Below are positions 47,633 through 58,371 of a stretch of DNA of 64,000 bases, in pieces. The notes beneath the pieces were generated by a model. The model was not told the origin of the DNA, made no database searches, and saw only the letters and a list, made by a program, of their open reading frames with translations. Numbering within the stretch: position 1 is the stretch's first letter; every line of letters begins with the position of its first letter. A program made the translations under genes and the position numbers. Source of the stretch: a bacterium (GTDB lineage Bacteria > Krumholzibacteriota > Krumholzibacteriia > LZORAL124-64-63); assembly GCA_016712675.1 (NCBI GenBank), contig JADJQR010000001.1, positions 1,116,001-1,180,000 of the forward strand, given 5' to 3'.

Positions 47633-48300
47633 ATCACAGATGTCCGGACCCTGCCACACTGGCGGCGCTGCTGGACCTGCCGGAGGGCGACGAGCGCCGG
47701 CGGGAGGCAGCCGCCTGCCCGCGCTGCGATGCCGTGCTGCGGTCGCTGTCCGCGTTCATGGCCGGCGACGCGTCGATCCCCGCGCGGGAGAAGCTGGCGG
47801 CCGAGCGCCACCTGTCCTCCGTGGTTGCCGGCCTGGCCGGTGGCCGGGCGGTCGCGGCGGCGCCCTTGCGCAGCCGCCCGCGCAGCCGGGCCTCGTCGGC
47901 GGGACGTCGCTGGGGCTGGACGGCCGGCCTGGCCGCCGCCGCGGCGCTGGTGATCCTGCTGGCCGGACCCGGACCCCTGGGCGACGGCGCGCCGAACGGC
48001 CGCCTGCGCGGCGGTTCCCGGCCGGCGGCGGTGCCGCTCGCGCTCGAATTTGCAACAGCGGGCGGGGACAGCCTGGCGGTGGCCTGGAGTCCCGCCGCCG
48101 GCGCGGAGGCCTACGGCCTGGAACTCTACACTGCCGAGCTCGATACCATCATGGTTCTGGACGGGCTGCGCGGGACATCGGCGCGTGTGGCCGGCCGCCT
48201 GCTGCCGCTGGACGGCCGTGGGGTGCTCTGCCGCGTGCGCGCATACGCCCGCGGGCGCGAGGTGGCGGCCTCGGCGCTCGTCGCGGTTCCCGCACGCTGA
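47629..48300 (+). CDS. Putative membrane anti-sigma factor with extracytoplasmic Fn3-like domain
   Basis: 223 aa, GTG overlapping the sigma stop. The N-terminus has His3, Cys5 and Cys30-x2-Cys33 (CPRC), a possible variant zinc anti-sigma site lacking the classic H-x3-C-x2-C spacing. One transmembrane helix (about 103-120: WTAGLAAAAALVILLAG) follows a basic Arg/Ser stretch, placing the N-terminus in the cytoplasm. The outer part (about 140-223) is beta-rich: LALEFATAGGDSLAVAWSPAAGAEAYGLELY and VLCRVRAYARGREV resemble a fibronectin-III-like strand pattern. Position and topology make it the probable inhibitor of the preceding sigma factor. No close family was recognised. Confidence 0.7.
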   Translation: MNHRCPDPATLAALLDLPEGDERRREAAACPRCDAVLRSLSAFMAGDASIPAREKLAAERHLSSVVAGLAGGRAVAAAPLRSRPRSRASSAGRRWGWTAGLAAAAALVILLAGPGPLGDGAPNGRLRGGSRPAAVPLALEFATAGGDSLAVAWSPAAGAEAYGLELYTAELDTIMVLDGLRGTSARVAGRLLPLDGRGVLCRVRAYARGREVAASALVAVPAR

Positions 48301-48328
48301 CCCGTCCGCCGCGGTCCCGGCCCGCCGG

Positions 48329-48357
48329 TTGTCAGATGCGGGGCGATGGCGCATATT
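48329..48357 (+). promoter_or_regulatory. Candidate sigma-70 promoter for leuS
   Basis: TTGTCA (48329-48334, 5 of 6) and CATATT (48352-48357, 4 of 6), spacer 17 bp, 60 bp before the leuS ATG. Confidence 0.45.
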
Positions 48358-48417
48358 CCCCGCTTGCGCCGCCCGCCCCGCGCGCCGGGGCGGCCACCCA
48401 GCCCCGTGAGGACCGCG

Positions 48418-50850
<2,433 letters not shown>

Positions 50851-50867
50851 CGCGAGCCGGACAAGCC

Positions 50868-50895
50868 GAAGGGCCCGGGTCGACCCGGGCCCTTC
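50868..50895. terminator. Bidirectional hairpin terminator, TCGA loop
   Basis: Perfect 12-bp stem GAAGGGCCCGGG/CCCGGGCCCTTC with a TCGA loop between the convergent leuS and secreted-protein genes. The stem starts with GAA and ends with TTC, but no longer T-run follows. Confidence 0.6.
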
Positions 50896-50919
50896 CTGCT
50901 TGCCGCGACGCGCTGCGGC

Positions 50920-51615
50920 CTACCTGAACAGCGACTTCACCCCGCCCCAGCTGGCGCCCTCGTCGCTGACCGGCGCAGAACAGCAGTCGGTCTCTGCCCA
51001 GATCTGCGGGTCGCCGATGAACCCGGCGCTGACCAGATCCACCCAGCCCGCACCGGCGTCGCGATAGGACTCGCAGTTGACGACGCCGTTGACGTCGACG
51101 TACGGCCCGGCCACGCCCGTGCCGAGGTTCGGGAAGCTGAAGATCAGGAAGTAGGGACGGCCCGGGTCGATGCAGGGGCTGGCCCAGGTCAGGTTGATGA
51201 AGTAACCGCCCGTGGTAGCGATGCCCGAGATGGCACCGATGCCGCTGCTGGCCTGCACCGCGCCCGGTGCGTAGCAGCCGCCGCCCTGGTCGACGACGTC
51301 GGCGATCGAGGCGGAGATCTGGAACGCAGCGCCGGCATTCAGCCGCAGCAGCATGCGCACGCGCGAGAAGGCGAAGCCCAGGTCGCAGGTCGGGCACTCC
51401 GAGGGCTGGATCAGAATGGCATACGACTCGTTGCCGGTGTAGAGGTTGTAGTAGCCGAGCGTGGCCGCGTCGTAGGGGTTGCCGGGAATGCAGACGTAGT
51501 TCGCCGATTCGATGCCATAGGGCTCGATCGTGATCGTCGGCCCGTCGGCGACGAACTCGGGCGCGGACAGCGCCAGCGTCGGCAGCAGCAGCAGGGCGAT
51601 AGCCAGTTTCCTCAT
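50920..51615 (-). CDS. Secreted hypothetical protein, Cys-containing
   Basis: 231 aa; family not recognised. A clear signal peptide (LAIALLLLPTLALSA) precedes a beta-rich body with Tyr/Asn/Gly-rich strands (NPYDAATLGYYNLYTGNESYAILIQ) and several cysteines, including CPTC, GGGCYAPG, ASPCIDPG, NCES and TDCCSA, which would form disulfides outside the cytoplasm. The middle (ISASIADVVDQGGG, YFLIFSFPNLGTG) suggests a jelly-roll-like domain, but this is a guess. The start at 51615 was chosen because AGAGG lies 9 bp upstream; another ATG 9 bp earlier touches that site. It is convergent with leuS and has a long upstream gap. Confidence 0.8.
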   Translation of the reverse strand: MRKLAIALLLLPTLALSAPEFVADGPTITIEPYGIESANYVCIPGNPYDAATLGYYNLYTGNESYAILIQPSECPTCDLGFAFSRVRMLLRLNAGAAFQISASIADVVDQGGGCYAPGAVQASSGIGAISGIATTGGYFINLTWASPCIDPGRPYFLIFSFPNLGTGVAGPYVDVNGVVNCESYRDAGAGWVDLVSAGFIGDPQIWAETDCCSAPVSDEGASWGGVKSLFR

Positions 51616-52149
51616 GTCGGGCATCCTCTCTCGGTGGTTCGGATGGTCCGCGGCGGTGGCTTGAGCCCCAGGGTACGCCACCGCCGCGAGGTCACCGGCC
51701 GGCTCACCGGCGACGTGTCCGATTCTAGCGCGCGCCCCTCGTGTCCCGATAGGCCCTCGGCTCCCGGAGCGGACGTCGTTCCCGGTCGTCGTGGCGACAC
51801 CGGCCTGGGACCGGCACCGCGCGATGACGGCGGCCGAACGCGGAAATCACGGCCGAATCGGCTCTTGAATCGCGCCCGGGGTGGCGGATCGCGGCCGGCG
51901 CGGCGCGTCGGCCCCGGGGTGGCGGGGCCGACGCCAGGAATCGCCCGGCACGGCACGGCGCGGCAGGGGCGGCTTTCCGGCAGGGTTGGCCCGCCCGGGC
52001 CGGCTCGCGCGTGCAACCGGGGCGTGACAGGTCCGGCGGGCTGCCCGATGATGAAGGCCGTCTGCCGCCGGTTCTTGCCGGCGGCCCGTCACGCCAGCAG
52101 TCGCCTCACTTCCGGCGGATCGCCGGGTCGGCACGGGGAGACATCACCG
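51616..52149. other. 534-bp intergenic region with three strong hairpins
   Basis: No gene is supported. Between the divergent secreted-protein and Ntn-hydrolase genes lie three perfect inverted repeats: CGCGGCGGTGGC/GCCACCGCCGCG (51649-51660 and 51677-51688), GCGTCGGCCCC/GGGGCCGACGC (51905-51915 and 51924-51934) and GCCGCCGG/CCGGCGGC (52064-52071 and 52078-52085). A reverse-strand TAGAAT (51722-51727) may be the -10 for the secreted protein. One plus-strand frame stays open throughout, but its translation is Arg/Pro/Gly-rich filler typical of high-GC noncoding DNA. Confidence 0.6.
51649..51688 (-). promoter_or_regulatory. Leader hairpin before the secreted-protein gene
   Basis: Perfect 12-bp stem with a 16-nt loop, ending 34 nt before the start at 51615, downstream of a candidate -10 (TAGAAT, 51722-51727, reverse strand). 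It would form in the 5' leader. Confidence 0.35.
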
Positions 52150-54561
52150 ATGCGCCGTCGGCTCTTGCGTTCAGTGATCATCGTCAGCGTCTGCGCCGCG
52201 GCACTGCTGCTGGCCGCCGTCCTGGCCGGCGGGTTGGCGCTGCGAGGCAGCCTGGCGCGCCTGGACGGCACGCGCGGCGTGAGGGGCCTGGCAGCGAACG
52301 TCACAATCGAGCGCGACGCCCTGGGCGCGCCCCGGGTCCTGGCCGAGTCGCCCGCCGACGCCGCGCGCGCGCTGGGCTGGCTCCACGCACAGGAGCGCTG
52401 CTTCCAGATGGACCTGCTGCGCCGCGCCGCCGCGGGCGAGCTCTCGGCGCTGTTGGGGCCGGCGCTCCTGGGGACCGACCGCGACGTGCGCCGCCATCGG
52501 TTCGGCGAACGCCTCGAGGCTTCGCTCCTGGCCATGGACGAGCCGTCCCGCTCGCTGCTCGAGGCGTACGCGGCCGGGGTCAACGCCGGCCTGGACGACC
52601 TTCGCGTCCGTCCGCCCGAGTACCTTCTGCTGCGGCAGCAGCCGCGGCCGTGGCGGCCGCTCGATTCGCTGCTCGTCGTCGCCGCAATGTACCTGGACCT
52701 GGGGCTTTACACCGCCGAAGTGGATCTTGCCCGCGGCCTGGCGCGCGAGGTGCTGCCGCGCCCGCTGGCCGAGTTCGTCGTGCCTATGGCCGGCCATTGG
52801 GACGCGCCGCTCACGGACGAAGGCCCGGCGCTGTCGGTGCTGCCCACCGCCGAAGTTGCGGCGTCCCTCGGCGATCACGGGGTGGCCGGCCCGGGCGCGA
52901 CGCGCGCCGACCGGGTCCCTGCCCACGATCGCGCCGGCAGCAACAGCTGGGCGGTGGCCGGCCGGTTGACGCGGCACGGCGGCGCGCTGCTGGCCAACGA
53001 CATGCATCTGGGCCACGCGCTGCCGAACATCTGGTACCGCGCCGAACTGCGCCAGGGCCACGGCGCCGCGGCGCCGTGGGCGGTGGGGGTCACGCTGCCG
53101 GGCGTGCCGGGCGTCATCGCCGGCAGCAACGGGCGCGTCGCCTGGGGCTTCACCAACGCGTACGGCGACTGGCTGGACCTGGTCGCGCTGGAAACCGATC
53201 CCGCCGACTCGACGCGCTACCGCGTGCCAGCCGGCTGGGACACGCTGCGCACGCGGCTCGAGGTGATCGAGGTGGCCGGGCGCGCGCCCGACACGCTGGT
53301 CGTGCGCGAGTCGCGCTGGGGTCCGGTCTGGGCGCGCGACGCGTCCGGCCGCCCATTGGTCCTGCGCTGGACGGCGCACGATGCCGGGGCGGTGAACCTG
53401 GAGCTGCTGCGCATGGCCACCGTGCGGTCGGTGGACGAGGCGCTGGCCCTGGCGCCGGGGCTCGGCATGCCCGGCCAGAACCTGGTGTGTGCCGACGCGG
53501 ACGGACGCATCGCCTGGACCATTGCCGGGCGCCTGCCGCGGCGGTACGGCTGGGACGGACGCACGCCGGCCTCATGGGCCGACGGCACTCGTGGCTGGGA
53601 CGGTTGGCTGGACCCTGCGCAGCATCCGCGCCTGGCCGACCCGCCGGAGGGTCGCCTGTGGACCGCGAACAACCGCGTGGCCGGCGGCACGCAGCTGGAC
53701 GTGCTGGGCGACGGCGGCTACGCGCTTGGCGCGCGTGCGCTGCAGATCCGCGATGGGCTGCGCGCGCTGAAGCAGCCGGTCGAGTCCGACCTGCTGGCAC
53801 TCCAGCTGGACGACCGCGCCCTGTACCAGGACTACTGGCGCGGCGTCGCGCTCGCTTCCCTGGAGCGGGCGGCGCCGGCGGCCGATCCCGCGGTCGCCGC
53901 GCGACGCGAGCGGTTCGCGCGGCTGGCCCGCGAAGGCTGGGACGGTCGGGCCTCGGTCGGATCGGTGGGTTACCGCGTCGTGCGCGCGTTCAGCGGGGCG
54001 CTGGTCGACCTGGCCTGCGCGCCGCTGCTCGAGCCGGTCCGGCGGGCGCACCCCGCGTTCGACGGGCGCGACCTGCCGCTGCGTCCGTCGGTCGCGCGGG
54101 AACTGGTCGAACGGCGCCCGGCGCACCTCGTGCCGGCGCCGCACCGCGACTGGGACGCGCTGGCGGCCGCGGCGGTCGACACCGCGATGGCCCGCCTGGA
54201 GGCGACCGGCGAACCTGAATCCGCCTGGACCTGGGGCGCGCGCAACACGGCCGCCATCGAGCATCCGTTCGCCGCCGTGCTGCCCTGGCTGCGCTCGCGG
54301 CTGGCGGCGCCGCCGGACCAGTTGCCGGGCGATTCGAACCTGCCGCGCGTGCAGCACCCGACCAGCGGTGCCAGCGAGCGCCTGGTCGTCTCGCCCGGTC
54401 GCGAGCAGGACGGCCTGTTCCACATGCCGGGCGGGCAGAGCGGCCACCCGCTCTCGCCGTTCTTCCTGGCCGGGCACGACGATTGGGTGCACGGCCGGCC
54501 CGCGCCGCTGTTGCCGCAGGCGGCGCGCCACCGCCTGGTGCTCACGCCCGCAGGGCGCTGA
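52150..54561 (+). CDS. Penicillin acylase-family N-terminal nucleophile hydrolase
   Basis: 803 aa. N-terminal signal anchor (LLRSVIIVSVCAAALLLAAVLAGGLAL). The alpha part contains VTIERDALGAPRVLAES and ALGWLHAQERCFQMDLLRRAAAGELSALLG, both typical. The autocleavage site and nucleophile is Ser264 (AGSNSWAVAG), with LLANDMHLGHALPNIWYRAELR and GVPGVIAGSNGRVAWGFTN in the beta chain. These enzymes cleave amides such as penicillins or acyl-homoserine lactones; the natural substrate here is unknown, and quorum quenching is one possibility. The start at 52150 is the signal-anchor Met; the frame is open upstream, but that stretch looks noncoding. Confidence 0.92.
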   Translation: MRRRLLRSVIIVSVCAAALLLAAVLAGGLALRGSLARLDGTRGVRGLAANVTIERDALGAPRVLAESPADAARALGWLHAQERCFQMDLLRRAAAGELSALLGPALLGTDRDVRRHRFGERLEASLLAMDEPSRSLLEAYAAGVNAGLDDLRVRPPEYLLLRQQPRPWRPLDSLLVVAAMYLDLGLYTAEVDLARGLAREVLPRPLAEFVVPMAGHWDAPLTDEGPALSVLPTAEVAASLGDHGVAGPGATRADRVPAHDRAGSNSWAVAGRLTRHGGALLANDMHLGHALPNIWYRAELRQGHGAAAPWAVGVTLPGVPGVIAGSNGRVAWGFTNAYGDWLDLVALETDPADSTRYRVPAGWDTLRTRLEVIEVAGRAPDTLVVRESRWGPVWARDASGRPLVLRWTAHDAGAVNLELLRMATVRSVDEALALAPGLGMPGQNLVCADADGRIAWTIAGRLPRRYGWDGRTPASWADGTRGWDGWLDPAQHPRLADPPEGRLWTANNRVAGGTQLDVLGDGGYALGARALQIRDGLRALKQPVESDLLALQLDDRALYQDYWRGVALASLERAAPAADPAVAARRERFARLAREGWDGRASVGSVGYRVVRAFSGALVDLACAPLLEPVRRAHPAFDGRDLPLRPSVARELVERRPAHLVPAPHRDWDALAAAAVDTAMARLEATGEPESAWTWGARNTAAIEHPFAAVLPWLRSRLAAPPDQLPGDSNLPRVQHPTSGASERLVVSPGREQDGLFHMPGGQSGHPLSPFFLAGHDDWVHGRPAPLLPQAARHRLVLTPAGR

Positions 54562-54593
54562 ATCGCGCGGGGGCGGGCTGGCCCGGCGCCGGA

Positions 54594-55772
54594 TCAGACC
54601 GGCGGCCGGCTGCCCTCTCCGTAGCCCGTCAACTCCACGAAGCCCCTGCCGAGGATGCGCCCGGCGGACGGCGATCCCGGCGACGCCACCGCGCGCACCG
54701 CGCCTTCCCAGTAGTGCACGCCGGTGCGCGACGAGACGTTTTCCTGGTCGGCCAGCACGGCGCGCAGCTCGAGGTCGATCGCCTCGGCCGGCACGCGCAG
54801 GCGCCCGTCGACGGGATAGGTGGCGCCCGTCGCCTCGCTGGTCCACGTCGCCAGCGGCTCGAGGGTCCAGGTCCCGGCCGGCAACGCGCGCGGCGGCGCG
54901 CCGGGGGTTGCCAGCGTGCCGAGCGCGAAGTCGACGCGGCCGTCGCGCGTGCGCAGCCGGTAGAGCATCAGGTCACGCCCGTCATCCAGCTGCAGGCTGA
55001 CCCAGTCCCACCCGGACTGTCCGGCGCCGAGCGTGGAGGTGAATACCTCGCGGTCGAGCCAGGCGCGGCCGGTCACCGCGACGTCGCGGCCGTCGCGCCG
55101 CAGCGTGCCGGTGACCGCCAGGCGCGGGAGGCTGTAGTAGAGGCTGCCGACCTCACCGGTCGCATCCTTGGGGCTGAAGCCGCCCGGGCCCTGCAGGAGC
55201 GGTGCCTGCGACGTCGTGCAGCGCAGGTCGAAGGCCAGACCGCGGCGGTCATCGCGGGCCCGTACGGCGACCGTGTCGCCGGCCAGGGCCGCGAACCAGG
55301 TGCCGGCCGTGCCCGGCGGCGCCAGGCACCACGCCAGCAGCGCGTCGCCCGGCACACCGAAGCCGCCCAGGCCGCCGGCCGCGCGCCAGAGCGTCTCGCT
55401 GAACACGTGGCGGCCGGCGGCCGGGTCGGTCACCGCCGCGTGGCCCATGATGAGATTGGCTGCGCGCCAGTCCGAAGCGGTGGTGTCGACGTCGCTGGCC
55501 GCCGGATCCCAGGCCGGATCCAGGCCGATGCGGAAGATCGTGAACTGGAAGGCGCAGGGCTCGGCGTCGGCGGGCGCTCCCGCGACGTCGAGGTGGCCGG
55601 TCAGGTACCACCATTCGGTCCGGTAGCCGGGGTGCGCGTAGTGGTCGCGCGGGAACGACCAGGCGTAGCCCGGGCCCGCGCGCAGCCAGCGGTCGGCGGG
55701 CATCGTCGTTGCGGCCGCGGCCGCCGCGGCCAGCGCCAGGGCCATCGCGACGATCGCGCGGCCTGTCTTCAT
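54594..55772 (-). CDS. AttH/CrtC-like lipocalin-fold secreted protein
   Basis: 392 aa. The start at 55772 follows GGGAGGAA and gives a normal signal peptide (MKTGRAIVAMALALAAAAAA); an ATG at 55793 is an alternative. FPRDHYAHPGYRTEWWYLTGHLDV is the hallmark of the AttH/CrtC/tocopherol-cyclase-like superfamily, with CAFQFTIFRIGLDP, GRAWLDREVFTSTLGAGQSGWDWVSLQLDDGRDLMLYRLR and HYWEGAVRAV also characteristic. AttH proteins are encoded with ABC exporters, as here (permease and ATPase directly upstream on the same strand). It may carry or modify a hydrophobic cargo of the transporter. Confidence 0.87.
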   Translation of the reverse strand: MKTGRAIVAMALALAAAAAAATTMPADRWLRAGPGYAWSFPRDHYAHPGYRTEWWYLTGHLDVAGAPADAEPCAFQFTIFRIGLDPAWDPAASDVDTTASDWRAANLIMGHAAVTDPAAGRHVFSETLWRAAGGLGGFGVPGDALLAWCLAPPGTAGTWFAALAGDTVAVRARDDRRGLAFDLRCTTSQAPLLQGPGGFSPKDATGEVGSLYYSLPRLAVTGTLRRDGRDVAVTGRAWLDREVFTSTLGAGQSGWDWVSLQLDDGRDLMLYRLRTRDGRVDFALGTLATPGAPPRALPAGTWTLEPLATWTSEATGATYPVDGRLRVPAEAIDLELRAVLADQENVSSRTGVHYWEGAVRAVASPGSPSAGRILGRGFVELTGYGEGSRPPV

Positions 55773-55800
55773 GCCGTTCCTCCCGCCGTCCATCGCCACC

Positions 55801-58371
55801 TCAGAGGTCGTCACGCGTCAACTGGCCCGGATGCGCCAGGCGCGCGCGCGAGGCCGGGTACACCGCCGCCGCCGCCGCGACCAGCAGCACGACCGCCGCC
55901 TGCACGGCCAGGTCGCCGGCCGGCCAGGCGGGCCGGATCGTCCAGCCGAACCAGGTGCGGTTGATCACCAGGATCAGCAGCGCGGCCAGGCCAAGGCCGC
56001 CGCCCAGACCCAGCAACAGCCCGAGCGCGCCCATCGCGGTGCCTTCGCCCAGGAAGAGCCCGAACACCTGCCGCCGCGAGGCGCCGAGCGCACGCAGCAG
56101 CGCCAGTTCCCCGGCCCGCTCGTGCGCCTGGATCAGCAGCGTCACCGACACGCCGAGGGCGGCGATCAGCAGCGCCATGACCTGCAGCGTACGCGTGACG
56201 GCGAACGTCTGGTCGAAGATCGCCAGCACCTCGGCGCGCAACGTGCGGTTGCTGCGGATGACCAGCGGCCGGTCGGCGAAGGCGCGGCGCAGCGCGTCGA
56301 CCGTGGCCTCGACATCGCTGCCGGGGGCCAGGAAGAGTGCCGCATTGTTGGGCGGGGCGGCGTCGAAGCGGGTGGTCAGCACGTCCATGGCCACGAAGGC
56401 GGTGCCGCCCTCGCTGGTGTAGTCGTAGCTGACGCCATCGATCCGCAGGGCCACCGGGCCGCGCGGGCCGGCCAGGCGCAGCGTATCGCCGACGCCCAGT
56501 CCCGCCTTGCGCGCGAGCGGCTCGCCGATCAGCACGCCGCCCCGCCGCAGACCTGCCACGGCGGCCTCCGGCGACCCGGCCAGAAGTGGCAGCCGTCCGG
56601 CCAGGTCGGCCTGCGGCACGCCGGGCAGCGGGCGGTCGGTCAGGCGCAGCCCGTTCAGCCACACCGGGCGCCCATCGACGGTGGCCACGCGCAGGCGGCG
56701 CTGCTCCTCGAGCGAGACCACGCCCGGCCAGCCGGCCAGCGTGCCCAGCACGTCCGGCTCCAGGAAGGCGTCGTTGCCGGTGCGCTGCCAGGACTCGCTG
56801 CTGATGTACACGTCCGCCCGGATCGTTACGTCCAGCCAGGTGACCAGCGTCTGGCGGAACGAGCCGACCAGGATCGTGATGCCGAACATCATGCTTACGG
56901 TCACCGCCAGGGCGGCCACGGCGAAGCTCGATGTCTGCAGACGCGCCCGCAGGTTGCGCAGGCCGAGCGCCGGCCCGAAGCCGCCGGGCCGGGCCAGGCC
57001 GCACGCCGCGCGCACGACGGCCGGCACCAGCAACGGCAGCGCTAGCATCAGCACGAAGCCGTACAGGAAGCCGCCGAACCGGAGCCCGTGTCCCCAGGCC
57101 GCGAACCACAGCGTGCCGGCGCCAGCCAGCGCGGCCGCGCCCAGCGCCAGACGGCCGGCGCCCCGCCCGGCGGCGTCGTGCACCGCCAGCGGCGAGAGCA
57201 GGCGCGACGGGTCGCGCCGGGCCAGGTCCCAGGCCGGGAGCAGGGCGCCGCCCAGAGCGCCGACCAGCCCGATCACCACGCCCAGGACGACCACCGTCGG
57301 CGGCAGCACGAGCCGGTCGATGCCCTCGGTCACGTAGATGCTGGTCAGCGTCGCGCTGACCGTCTGCAGGTTCTGCCGCGCCACCAGCCAGCCGAGCGGA
57401 ATGCCGGCCGCCGTGCCGAGCAGGCCCAGGGCCGCGGCCTCTCCCAGCACAAGGCCCAGCACCTGGCGGCGGGTGGCGCCCAGCGACCTCAGCAGGCCGA
57501 ACTCGCGCCGGCGCCGCACCAGCGACGCCTGCACGGTGGTCAGGACGAGGAAGACGCCCACGAAGACGCTGATCAGGCTCAGTGCCGTCAGGTTGAGGCG
57601 GAACGCGGCCAGCAGGCCCGAGGCGTCCTGCCGCCGCTGCTCAGGTGTCTGCACCCGGGCGCCGGGACCCAGGGCTGCCTGCAGGCGCGCCGCCGCGGCG
57701 GCAGGGTCGGTGCCCTCGCGCAGGACGACGTCGATCTGGGAGACGCGACCCCGGCGCCCGAACGACTCCTGGGCCTGCGCGATGTCCATCACGGCCAGGC
57801 GGCGCGGCGCCAGCGGCTCGAAGCGACGGAAATCCACCAGGGCGCCGATGACGAGGTCCTTCGCGCGGCTGCCGCTGCTGACGGTCACGGTGTCGCCCAC
57901 GGCCCAGCCCTCGGCTGCGGCCAGCTCCGGCGTGACGGCGACCCAGCCGGGCTGCGAGAGGGCCGCCGTCAGGCTGGCCAGGGGATCCTGCTGCGTCGCC
58001 GCGGCGTCCAGCAGCGGATAGCGAACCGGCGCGAAGACATCGAAGCCGACGACGTCCAGGTTCAGGTCCGGGCGGCCGGCAACGGCGACGTCGGCGCGCA
58101 CCAGCGGCCAGGCCCCGTCCACGTCCGGGTCGCCGAGCACGATCGGCAGCAGGGACTCGGGCAGCGTCGGCAACGCCCCGGTCACCGTCAGGTCAGCCTG
58201 GCCGCTGATGGCGCGCACGCTGCCGTCGAACGCCAGCAGCGAACCCTGGTTGAGTGTCTGGATGGCAACCACCGAGGCCACGCCGAGGGCAACGCCCAGG
58301 ACAGTCAACCCCAGCAACGTCCGCGACCGGTGCAGCTGGCGGGCGATCACGCGCCACAGGTAGCGGGTCAC
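55801..58371 (-). CDS. FtsX-like ABC permease (AttE/MacB type, two-repeat)
   Basis: 856 aa, GTG start overlapping the ATPase stop by 4 bp. It has two copies of the MacB-periplasmic-domain plus FtsX membrane unit: an N-terminal helix (LLGLTVLGVALGVASVVAIQTLNQGS), a large periplasmic domain, three helices (LTALSLISVFVGVFLVLTTVQASLVRRRREFGLLRSLGATRRQVL and following), then a second set ending LLIQAHERAGELALLRALGASRRQVFGLFLGEG. The RRxEFGLLRSLGA and LALLRALGA motifs are FtsX-family signatures. It probably extracts or exports a lipophilic substrate, coupled to the AttH-like protein. Confidence 0.93.
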   Translation of the reverse strand: MTRYLWRVIARQLHRSRTLLGLTVLGVALGVASVVAIQTLNQGSLLAFDGSVRAISGQADLTVTGALPTLPESLLPIVLGDPDVDGAWPLVRADVAVAGRPDLNLDVVGFDVFAPVRYPLLDAAATQQDPLASLTAALSQPGWVAVTPELAAAEGWAVGDTVTVSSGSRAKDLVIGALVDFRRFEPLAPRRLAVMDIAQAQESFGRRGRVSQIDVVLREGTDPAAAAARLQAALGPGARVQTPEQRRQDASGLLAAFRLNLTALSLISVFVGVFLVLTTVQASLVRRRREFGLLRSLGATRRQVLGLVLGEAAALGLLGTAAGIPLGWLVARQNLQTVSATLTSIYVTEGIDRLVLPPTVVVLGVVIGLVGALGGALLPAWDLARRDPSRLLSPLAVHDAAGRGAGRLALGAAALAGAGTLWFAAWGHGLRFGGFLYGFVLMLALPLLVPAVVRAACGLARPGGFGPALGLRNLRARLQTSSFAVAALAVTVSMMFGITILVGSFRQTLVTWLDVTIRADVYISSESWQRTGNDAFLEPDVLGTLAGWPGVVSLEEQRRLRVATVDGRPVWLNGLRLTDRPLPGVPQADLAGRLPLLAGSPEAAVAGLRRGGVLIGEPLARKAGLGVGDTLRLAGPRGPVALRIDGVSYDYTSEGGTAFVAMDVLTTRFDAAPPNNAALFLAPGSDVEATVDALRRAFADRPLVIRSNRTLRAEVLAIFDQTFAVTRTLQVMALLIAALGVSVTLLIQAHERAGELALLRALGASRRQVFGLFLGEGTAMGALGLLLGLGGGLGLAALLILVINRTWFGWTIRPAWPAGDLAVQAAVVLLVAAAAAVYPASRARLAHPGQLTRDDL

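Noticed and set aside
44166-48300. Type III-E CRISPR (Craspase) locus
   Set aside because: The TPR-CHAT/sigma pairing is similar, but there is no gRAMP/Cas7-11, Cas1 or CRISPR array, and the CHAT protein is predicted to be membrane-anchored.
51634-52149. N-terminal extension of the Ntn hydrolase
   Set aside because: The translation is Arg/Pro/Gly-rich, contains the hairpins, and would bury the clear signal anchor at 52150.
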